The notes under the pieces were generated by a model. The model made no database searches, was not told where the DNA came from, and saw only the letters and a list, made by a program, of their open reading frames with translations. The position numbers and the translations under genes were made by a program. A stretch of DNA of 7,031 nucleotides from JBKGYG01 sp046546235 (GTDB lineage: Bacteria > Bacillota > Clostridia > Lachnospirales > DSM-24629), in assembly GCA_046546235.1 (NCBI GenBank), contig JBKGYG010000072.1, positions 1 to 7,031 on the forward strand, written 5' to 3'. Positions 1 through 5,419 of the stretch are shown here, piece after piece (positions within the stretch are counted from its first letter, which is position 1; each line of letters starts with the position of its first letter).

Positions 1-1
1 A

Positions 2-559
2 GTTATAATAGTAAGTTGTGGAGGACAAGAGGATAATCCTTATAATAATACAAATGAAAATACTAAAAATGCAAGTAAAGAAGATGAAAAGGGCTCAATT
101 GATAATAAAGATGAACAGGAATTAGAAGATGAAGAATATATTCCAGCTGTTGATTTTTCATTGGATGATGGGAAAGGTAATAATATAACTTTATCTGATT
201 ATAAAGGGAAATTTGTATTTATTAATTTCTGGGGGACTTGGTGTCCCTACTGCGTAGATGAGATGCCATTATTGCAAAAAACATATGATGAGTATAAAGA
301 AGATATTGAAATTATAGCTGTTAATGTTCAATCTATTTCAAAAGAAAAATCAGTTGATTATGTTTTGGATTGGTTAGATGAAAGAGATATAACTTTTAAG
401 AATGTTTTTGATATGGATGGAAGCATTGCAAATGCTTATCATGTTACAGGGTACCCAACAACTTATATTGTGAATAGAGAAGGTGATGTAGTAAGTTATA
501 TACCTGGCAAAATAGATGATAATATGATGGAACAAGTATTAGACTTCATTTTTGACTAA
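2..559 (+). CDS. TlpA/ResA-like thioredoxin-fold lipoprotein, 5' partial
   Basis: Probable extracytoplasmic thiol-disulfide oxidoreductase attached to the outer face of the cell membrane. The reading frame is open from the first bases of the window, so the gene starts upstream; the ATG at 161 lies inside the protein and is not the start. The visible 185 residues begin with the end of a signal peptide, V-I-I-V-S-C-G-G, in which I-V-S-C is a lipobox with the lipid-carrying Cys at 17-19. An acidic, Asn-rich linker of about 45 residues follows, then a thioredoxin fold with the active site W-C-P-Y-C (Cys codons 242-244 and 251-253, fragment residues 81 and 84) and a G-Y-P-T-T cis-proline loop (Pro152). 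Family members reduce or oxidise exported proteins or act in cytochrome c maturation; the substrate here is unknown. No strong SD lies before 161. A terminator-like repeat and a new promoter separate it from mcsA, so it is probably a separate transcript. Confidence 0.88.
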   Translation, partial: VIIVSCGGQEDNPYNNTNENTKNASKEDEKGSIDNKDEQELEDEEYIPAVDFSLDDGKGNNITLSDYKGKFVFINFWGTWCPYCVDEMPLLQKTYDEYKEDIEIIAVNVQSISKEKSVDYVLDWLDERDITFKNVFDMDGSIANAYHVTGYPTTYIVNREGDVVSYIPGKIDDNMMEQVLDFIFD

Positions 560-581
560 CTCTACTATAAGGTTTAATAAC

Positions 582-667
582 AAAAAGACAAAATTATAAG
601 TCAAAGGGAATAGCGGTTATGAAAGATTTTTTCACTAGTTCCTGAATAACTTTTGGTTTTGTCTTTT
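582..667 (+). terminator. Long imperfect inverted repeat, possible terminator of the lipoprotein gene
   Basis: The outer arms AAAAGACAAAA (583-593) and TTTTGTCTTTT (657-667) are perfect 11-nt reverse complements. Inside, further segments can pair in register: AAGT (598-601) with ACTT (649-652), GGAATAG (607-613) with CTAGTTCC (one bulged base), and an apical TGAAA/TTTCA hairpin. Together they allow an interrupted stem of about 86 nt. The left side is A-rich and the right side T-rich, so it could stop transcription in either direction. It lacks the compact GC stem plus U-run of a classical terminator, so the function is inferred. Confidence 0.4.
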
Positions 668-669
668 AG

Positions 670-689
670 AATAATTAATCTTAATTATT
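670..689. repeat. AT-only perfect palindrome overlapping the mcsA promoter -35
   Basis: AATAATTAA (670-678) and TTAATTATT (681-689) are perfect 9-nt reverse complements separated by TC. The right arm covers the first two bases of the -35 hexamer at 688-693. Position and symmetry would suit a dimeric repressor or activator site, but AT-only palindromes also occur by chance in DNA of this composition. Confidence 0.35.
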
Positions 690-716
690 GAAATGATACA
701 AGTAAAACATTATAAT
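688..716 (+). promoter_or_regulatory. SigA-type promoter for the mcsA-mcsB-clpC operon
   Basis: TTGAAA (688-693, five of six matches to the -35 consensus) and TATAAT (711-716, perfect -10) are separated by 17 nt, the optimal spacing. Transcription would start near 723, giving a leader of about 80 nt before mcsA. This is the best promoter in the window. No CtsR tandem heptad box and no CIRCE (HrcA) repeat overlap it. Confidence 0.75.
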
Positions 717-723
717 AAATATA

Positions 724-742
724 TAAAATAATAATTATTTTA
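724..742. repeat. Palindrome at the predicted mcsA transcription start
   Basis: TAAAATAAT (724-732) and ATTATTTTA (734-742) are perfect 9-nt reverse complements around a single central A. It lies at the expected +1 region, where a bound protein would block initiation. It cannot form an RNA hairpin with so small a loop without losing pairs, so a DNA-binding site is the more likely role if it has one. Chance occurrence in AT-rich DNA remains possible. Confidence 0.35.
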
Positions 743-805
743 AAACACATAAGATATGGTTAGTTAGCTCAAAGATAAATATAATATCAAAGGGGGTATC
801 ATAAT

Positions 806-1318
806 ATGCTATGTGAAAGATGTGCAAAAAATCCAGCAACAGTATATTTAACTAAAATTATAAATGGTAAAAAAACAGAAGTACATCTATGTGAACAGTG
901 TGCTAGTGAAACAGAAAAGGTTTATTTAGATAAACAATTATCTTTTCAGAATTTGCTTTCTGGATTACTTGATATGACTGAGAATCATCCTCAAAAAGTA
1001 GAAAATAAATCAGACAATGTTTCTTGTCCAGTATGTCATATGACTTATAAAACTTTTAGGAAAACAGGTAAATTTGGCTGTGCAAATTGTTATGAAACCT
1101 TTGGTTTATATTTACCACCAATATTAAAAAGAATACATGGGAATTATGTTCATACAGGGAAAATGCCTAAAAATGCTAAAAAACAAATAGTTGTAAAAAG
1201 AAAAATTGAAGATTTGAGGTATAAACTAAAAAAAGCTGTACAAAAAGAAGAATTTGAAGAAGCAGCTCGTTTAAGAGATGAGATTAGGGAATTAGAAAAA
1301 AAGGGGGGTCAGTCTTAA
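806..1318 (+). CDS. mcsA: McsA, zinc-binding activator of the protein-arginine kinase McsB
   Basis: McsA is a cytoplasmic partner that stimulates McsB and helps link it to ClpC during heat and oxidative stress. The 170-residue protein carries four CXXC pairs: Cys3/6, Cys29/32, Cys74/77 and Cys92/95, which are expected to hold zinc and may sense thiol oxidation. A linker with the family's H-T-G-K-M-P motif (116-121) leads to a C-terminal UVR motif (about 133-168, with E-F-E-E-A-A-R-L-R-D-E-I), a coiled-coil element shared with UvrB/UvrC and with the ClpC middle domain. The start is supported by AGGGGG at 791-796, nine nt upstream, and by the immediate M-L-C-E-R-C, which matches the expected N-terminus. 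Length is close to B. subtilis McsA. It is the first gene of the operon here; ctsR, which usually precedes it, is absent. The stop overlaps the mcsB start by one base. Confidence 0.95.
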   Translation: MLCERCAKNPATVYLTKIINGKKTEVHLCEQCASETEKVYLDKQLSFQNLLSGLLDMTENHPQKVENKSDNVSCPVCHMTYKTFRKTGKFGCANCYETFGLYLPPILKRIHGNYVHTGKMPKNAKKQIVVKRKIEDLRYKLKKAVQKEEFEEAARLRDEIRELEKKGGQS

Positions 1319-2358
1319 TGAAATGGTATGAAGATACTAAATCAGGAACACATGACGTAGTTATTTCAAGTAGAATAAGATTGGCTAGAAATCTTGAGAA
1401 CTATCCTTTTGGAAGTCGTTTGGTTAAGGAACAAGCAGAAAAACTCACAAATGAAGTTAAAAAAGGTTTTTTTCAACAGTCAGATACAGCAAAGCAATAC
1501 TTTGATTTTATAAATGTTAATTCAGTAACTAATTTGGATAAAACTGCCTTAATGGAAAGGCATGCTATAAGTCCTATGTTTATAAATAAGGAAACCGCTA
1601 CAGGTATGATATTATCAAAAGATGAAAGTATAAGCATTATGATAAATGAAGAAGATCATGTAAGAATACAGTGTATAGTACAAGGAATGAATATAGAAAA
1701 GACATTAGAAGAAGCAAATAAGCTTGATGATTTGTTAGATAGTTATCTTCATTATGCATTTGATGACAATTATGGGTACTTGACTTCTTGTCCAACAAAT
1801 CTAGGAACAGGGTTAAGGGCTTCATATATGATACATGTTCCAGCACTTGAGTCAACAGGGAAATTACGATTTATTCTTGATGCAATTGGAAAGTTTGGGA
1901 TTACAGTAAGAGGTATATATGGAGAAGGGACTCAAGGAGAAGGGAGTGTCTTTCAGATATCTAATCAAATAACACTGGGACAATCAGAAGAAGAAATTAT
2001 TGAAAATCTAAATAGTATAACTAACCAGATAGTTGAGCAAGAAAGATTGCTTAGAAATAACTTAATAAAAGAAAAAAGATATCAACTTGAAGATTCAATA
2101 TATCGAGCATATGGAATATTAACAAATGCAAGAGTACTTACATCTAAAGAAGCTATGACCTTTTTATCAGATATAAAAATTGGAATGGAACTTGGGATAT
2201 TTGAATTAGAAGAAAAGAAAAAATTAAATATTTATGAACTAATGATGGCTATACAACCGGCTAATTTGCAAAAAAATACTCATAAATTTTTAAATGATGA
2301 TGATAGGGACATAGAAAGAGCAAAATATATTAGAGAAAACTTGCCTAAAATAAAGTAA
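1318..2358 (+). CDS. mcsB: McsB, protein-arginine kinase (ATP:guanido phosphotransferase family)
   Basis: McsB phosphorylates arginine side chains of cytoplasmic proteins, marking them for ClpC-ClpP degradation; in species with CtsR it also inactivates that repressor. The 346 residues contain the phosphagen-kinase-like signatures in order: S-S-R-I-R-L-A-R-N (17-25), N-E-E-D-H-V-R (110-116), S-C-P-T-N-L-G-T-G with Cys158 at the position of the family's reactive cysteine, and G-E-G-T-Q-G-E-G (202-209). The C-terminal domain has R-D-I-E-R-A (330-335), matching the RDxxRA motif that binds phospho-arginine allosterically in characterised McsB. The protein looks intact and slightly shorter than B. 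subtilis McsB (363 aa by recollection). The start codon shares its A with the mcsA stop (TAATG), and AGGGGGG at 1302-1308 lies nine nt upstream, so translational coupling with mcsA is likely. Confidence 0.96.
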   Translation: MKWYEDTKSGTHDVVISSRIRLARNLENYPFGSRLVKEQAEKLTNEVKKGFFQQSDTAKQYFDFINVNSVTNLDKTALMERHAISPMFINKETATGMILSKDESISIMINEEDHVRIQCIVQGMNIEKTLEEANKLDDLLDSYLHYAFDDNYGYLTSCPTNLGTGLRASYMIHVPALESTGKLRFILDAIGKFGITVRGIYGEGTQGEGSVFQISNQITLGQSEEEIIENLNSITNQIVEQERLLRNNLIKEKRYQLEDSIYRAYGILTNARVLTSKEAMTFLSDIKIGMELGIFELEEKKKLNIYELMMAIQPANLQKNTHKFLNDDDRDIERAKYIRENLPKIK

Positions 2359-2367
2359 CGAATGAAT

Positions 2368-2372
2368 GGAGG
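2368..2372 (+). promoter_or_regulatory. Ribosome binding site that sets the clpC start at 2381
   Basis: GGAGG ends eight nt before the ATG at 2381. The in-frame upstream ATG at 2366 begins before this site, which would then lie within the coding sequence, and has no SD of its own at proper distance. The site therefore favours the start at 2381 (or 2384). Confidence 0.8.
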
Positions 2373-2380
2373 AATATACT

Positions 2381-4828
2381 ATGATGGGAAGATTTACTGA
2401 ACGTGCTCAGATAGCAATAAATTTATCACAAGAATCAGCTAAACAACTAGGACATGGATATGTAGGAACAGAACATCTTTTACTTGGATTGATTAAAGAA
2501 GGTGAAGGTGTTGCTGCAAGGGTATTAAAAAGCCATGGAATAACAGAAGAAAGTCTTTTAGAAAAAATAAATCAACTAATTGTAAGCAATAATGTTCAAA
2601 CAAAGGAACCAGAAGACTTTACACCTAGATCTAAAAGAGTAATTGAAATTAGTTTGCGAGAAGCAGTAAAAATGAATACTACTTTAATAGGGACAGAACA
2701 TTTATTAATAGCTATTTTAAGAGAATCTGATTCAATAGCAGTTAGATTATTATCTACTATGGGGGCTAGTCCTCAAAAGATTTATCAAGACATACTTGCA
2801 GCATTGGGAGAAGATACTAGTGATGCTCAAAATGAATTTAATAAAAAAGCAACAAATAATGGGAAAACTGTTGATTCTACACCGACTTTAGATCAATTTA
2901 GTAGAGATTTAACTAATATGGCGAGGGAAGGTAAATTTGATCCAATTATCGGAAGGGACAAAGAAATAGAAAGAGTTATTCAAATTTTAAGCAGGAGAAC
3001 AAAGAATAACCCTTGTTTAATTGGAGAACCAGGAGTAGGTAAAACAGCTATAGCGGAGGGGTTAGCACAAAAAATAGTTGAAGGAAATATCCCAGAGATT
3101 TTGAAAGATAAGCGTGTTGTAGCGCTTGATTTATCAAGTATGGTTGCTGGTTCCAAATATAGAGGTGAATTTGAAGACAGGATTAAAAAAGCATTAGAAG
3201 AAATAAAAGTATCGGGGAACGTACTATTATTTATAGATGAAATGCATACAATAGTAGGGGCTGGGGCAGCAGAAGGAGCAATTGATGCTTCGAATATATT
3301 AAAACCGTCATTGGCAAGAGGAGAAATTCAATTAATAGGAGCTACCACATTAGATGAATATAGAAAATATATTGAAAAAGATGCTGCATTAGAACGCCGT
3401 TTTCAACCTGTCAAAGTAGATGAACCTTCGGAAGAAGAAGCCATTGACATATTAAGAGGATTAAAAGATATGTATGAAGCGCATCATAAAGTGCATATTA
3501 AAGATGATGCGGTGGTTGCATCTGTTAAATTATCCAATAGATACATTACAGATAGATTTTTGCCAGATAAAGCTATTGATTTAATTGATGAGGCTGCGTC
3601 AAAGGTAAGACTTAGTACTTTCACTGCGCCACCAGATATTAAAGATTTAGAAAGAAAAATAGAAGAATTAGAGAAAGATAAAGAGCTTGCAATAAAAACA
3701 GAAGAATATGAAAAAGCTGGAGAGATAAAAAGAAAACAAAATGAATTAAAGGAAGAACTAGAAAACTCAAAACTTGAATGGGAAAAGAAAAACGCTCAAT
3801 CTGATATGATTGTGGGAGAAGATGAAATAGCTGATATTGTGTCAAACTGGACAGGAATACCAGTTAGAAAATTAGCAGAAGAGGAAACTGAAAGATTAAA
3901 AAAATTAGAAGAAACATTACATCAACGAGTAGTTGGTCAGGACGAAGCTGTTATTGCTATATCTAAAGCTATACGAAGAGGAAGAGTAGGTCTTAAAGAT
4001 CCTAAAAGGCCAACAGGTTCATTCTTGTTCTTAGGACCAACTGGCGTGGGTAAAACAGAGCTTACTAAAGCATTAACAGAAGCAATGTTTGGTGATGAAG
4101 GTGCATTGATTAGATTAGATATGTCTGAATATATGGAAAAACACAGTGTATCTAAACTAATTGGTTCTCCTCCTGGTTACGTTGGACATGAAGAAGGAGG
4201 GCAATTAAGCGAAAAAGTAAGGAGAAAACCTTATTCTGTTGTATTATTCGATGAAATTGAAAAAGCACATCCAGATGTATTTAACATTTTGCTTCAAGTT
4301 TTGGATGACGGGCATATAACAGATTCGCAAGGAAGAAGAGTTGATTTCAAAAATTCTATAATAATTATGACATCTAATGTAGGAGCTAGGAATATAGTTT
4401 CACCTAAAAAATTGGGATTTGCATCTGAAGATAATGATGAGAAGAATTACGATGATATGAAAAAAAATGTTATGGGTGAAGTTAAACGATTATTTAGACC
4501 AGAGTTGCTTAATAGAATAGATGAAATAATAGTTTTCCATTCATTATCTAGAGAACATATTAAACAAATTGTAGAAATTATGATAGAGCGTTTAAGAAAA
4601 AGAATGGAACAAAATACAGGAATAACAATCGAGCTAAACAAAGAAGCAAAAGAATATTTAGCAGAAAAAGGATTTGATGAGACATTTGGTGCTAGACCTC
4701 TTAGAAGAACAATTCAATCTAAAGTAGAAGATAGATTAGCAGAAGAGATACTTGAAGGCAAAGTAAAAGAAGGGGATAATGTGTTAGTTACTTTGAAAAA
4801 CAATGAAATAATTTTTAAGGTTAAATAA
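2381..4828 (+). CDS. clpC: ClpC, AAA+ unfoldase subunit of the ClpCP protease
   Basis: ClpC is a hexameric ATPase that unfolds substrates and threads them into ClpP. The 815 residues show two N-terminal Clp_N repeats (about 4-70 and 77-140), AAA1 with Walker A G-E-P-G-V-G-K-T (215-222), Walker B L-L-F-I-D-E (282-287) and arginines 339/340, a middle coiled coil with a UVR-like stretch (about 415-475) where McsA/adaptors act, and AAA2 with Walker A G-P-T-G-V-G-K-T (552-559), Walker B V-L-F-D-E (621-625) and Arg712 in L-L-N-R-I-D. L-G-F at 678-680 is the ClpP-docking tripeptide, and the short middle domain separates it from ClpB. Length is close to B. subtilis ClpC (about 810). The start at 2381 gives M-M-G-R-F-T-E-R-A-Q, matching the family N-terminus; an ATG at 2366 would add five residues. 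It follows mcsB by 22 nt, so co-transcription is expected. No terminator is seen directly after it. Confidence 0.97.
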   Translation: MMGRFTERAQIAINLSQESAKQLGHGYVGTEHLLLGLIKEGEGVAARVLKSHGITEESLLEKINQLIVSNNVQTKEPEDFTPRSKRVIEISLREAVKMNTTLIGTEHLLIAILRESDSIAVRLLSTMGASPQKIYQDILAALGEDTSDAQNEFNKKATNNGKTVDSTPTLDQFSRDLTNMAREGKFDPIIGRDKEIERVIQILSRRTKNNPCLIGEPGVGKTAIAEGLAQKIVEGNIPEILKDKRVVALDLSSMVAGSKYRGEFEDRIKKALEEIKVSGNVLLFIDEMHTIVGAGAAEGAIDASNILKPSLARGEIQLIGATTLDEYRKYIEKDAALERRFQPVKVDEPSEEEAIDILRGLKDMYEAHHKVHIKDDAVVASVKLSNRYITDRFLPDKAIDLIDEAASKVRLSTFTAPPDIKDLERKIEELEKDKELAIKTEEYEKAGEIKRKQNELKEELENSKLEWEKKNAQSDMIVGEDEIADIVSNWTGIPVRKLAEEETERLKKLEETLHQRVVGQDEAVIAISKAIRRGRVGLKDPKRPTGSFLFLGPTGVGKTELTKALTEAMFGDEGALIRLDMSEYMEKHSVSKLIGSPPGYVGHEEGGQLSEKVRRKPYSVVLFDEIEKAHPDVFNILLQVLDDGHITDSQGRRVDFKNSIIIMTSNVGARNIVSPKKLGFASEDNDEKNYDDMKKNVMGEVKRLFRPELLNRIDEIIVFHSLSREHIKQIVEIMIERLRKRMEQNTGITIELNKEAKEYLAEKGFDETFGARPLRRTIQSKVEDRLAEEILEGKVKEGDNVLVTLKNNEIIFKVK

Positions 4829-4833
4829 TGTAC

Positions 4834-4862
4834 TAGAATAAATAATAAAAATAAGCTATAAT
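4834..4862 (+). promoter_or_regulatory. Weak candidate promoter upstream of the 136-aa gene
   Basis: A perfect TATAAT at 4857-4862 lies 55 nt before the start codon at 4917, but the hexamer 17 nt upstream, TAGAAT (4834-4839), matches the -35 consensus poorly. The 88-nt gap after clpC has no visible terminator, so read-through from clpC may be the main route and this promoter, if real, a secondary one. Confidence 0.28.
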
Positions 4863-4916
4863 AAAACTTGTAAGTAAATAAGTAATATTTTTCGATAAAT
4901 TAGGAGGGTTTTTAGG

Positions 4917-5327
4917 ATGGCAGTAATAGTAGAGCTGATTAGAGAAGAGGCAGATAACACCATTAGTTTTGGAAATTATTTGTTAGAACAAAAAAAGAAA
5001 GTTCTTGACTTTGAGGTGAATGGTGATATATATAAAGTTAAAACTTATGATGAAATAACTAAGCTCGAAAAAAACGGTATACTTTTATATGAATCTGTTC
5101 CAGGAACAACTGTTCACAATTTTAATCTAACAGATAAGGAAGTTGATTTCACAGTAGAAGGAGTAGAAGATGCTCAGATAACTATAGAATTAGAAGCTGA
5201 AAAAGATTATAAACTTCTTGTAGATGAAGTTAATGTTGGAAAGGTAAAATCAAACCTTAGTGGAAAGATTAATTTTAGTGTTGATTTTGATGATAAGGGA
5301 AAACGAGTACAAATTAAAAAGATTTAA
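4917..5327 (+). CDS. Uncharacterised acidic 136-aa protein between clpC and radA
   Basis: Function unknown. The 136-residue product has no signal peptide, membrane segment, cysteine or recognised catalytic motif, so it is probably cytoplasmic. The N-terminal half includes I-S-F-G-N-Y and a short V-N-G-D-I-Y-K-V-K-T strand pair, then L-Y-E-S-V-P-G-T-T-V-H-N-F near residues 57-69. The C-terminal half is rich in alternating hydrophobic and charged residues (I-T-I-E-L-E-A-E-K-D-Y-K-L-L-V-D) and looks like a small beta-sandwich. A strong SD, AGGAGGG (4902-4908), lies eight nt before the ATG and the base composition matches the neighbours, so it is a real gene. I recall similar short proteins in other Clostridia, sometimes labelled endosialidase, but nothing here supports such an enzyme. 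It lies 88 nt after clpC with no terminator between and is followed by a strong terminator, suggesting it is the last gene of the clpC transcript. Confidence 0.85.
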   Translation: MAVIVELIREEADNTISFGNYLLEQKKKVLDFEVNGDIYKVKTYDEITKLEKNGILLYESVPGTTVHNFNLTDKEVDFTVEGVEDAQITIELEAEKDYKLLVDEVNVGKVKSNLSGKINFSVDFDDKGKRVQIKKI

Positions 5328-5340
5328 TTATTCATTAATT

Positions 5341-5376
5341 AAAAGTCTATCTGCTATATAGTAGATAGACTTTTTT
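5341..5376 (+). terminator. Rho-independent terminator after the 136-aa gene
   Basis: AAAAGTCTATCT (5341-5352) and AGATAGACTTTT (5363-5374) form a perfect 12-bp stem around the loop GCTATATAGT, whose ends can add a few more pairs. The right arm runs into TTTTTT (5371-5376). The A-run on the left also makes it a plausible terminator for the opposite strand. It ends the mcsA-clpC transcript 14 nt after the stop codon and separates it from radA. Confidence 0.88.
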
Positions 5377-5402
5377 ACAAACATGTATAATGGTAATAAT
5401 AT
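5363..5402 (+). promoter_or_regulatory. Candidate radA promoter region
   Basis: TATAAT at 5386-5391 is a perfect -10 at a suitable distance from radA (start near 5398, leader about 22 nt), but the hexamer 17 nt upstream (5363-5368, AGATAG) is poor and lies in the terminator stem. An alternative pair, TTTACA (5374-5379) and TAATAT (5397-5402) with 17-nt spacing, matches better at -35 but would start transcription within the SD. Either way a promoter is expected because a strong terminator precedes radA. Confidence 0.4.
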
Positions 5403-5419
5403 ATTTTGGAGGAATTTAG

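Noticed and set aside
161..559. A separate 132-aa cytoplasmic thioredoxin starting at the ATG at 161.
   Set aside because: The frame is open back to the window edge with a lipobox and linker in frame, and no SD precedes 161. It is an internal Met of a longer lipoprotein.
599..605. AGTCAAA, an exact match to one CtsR half-site, with a reverse-complement TTTGACT at 551-557.
   Set aside because: CtsR binds direct heptad repeats spaced by 3 nt. Neither copy has a partner at 10-nt offset, and both lie far upstream of the mcsA promoter, one over the lipoprotein stop codon.
769..792. Direct repeat TCAAAG at 769-774 and 787-792 in the mcsA leader, resembling CtsR half-sites.
   Set aside because: The spacing is 18 nt start to start instead of 10, the preceding bases do not match the heptad, and the second copy merges into the SD of mcsA.
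3639..3845. Minus-strand open frame opposite the clpC middle domain, and similar antisense frames within mcsB, clpC and radA.
   Set aside because: Each is the complement of a well-supported gene, has a low-complexity hydrophobic translation and no sign of an SD or promoter of its own.
4917..5327. Naming the 136-aa protein an endosialidase.
   Set aside because: The protein is far too short for a sialidase fold and shows none of the catalytic residues or Asp-box motifs. I only recall that label from database entries on similar proteins.
5324..5342. AT-only inverted repeat TTAATTA/TAATTAA across the stop codon of the 136-aa gene.
   Set aside because: It is short, AT-only and directly beside the real terminator stem; expected by chance in this composition.
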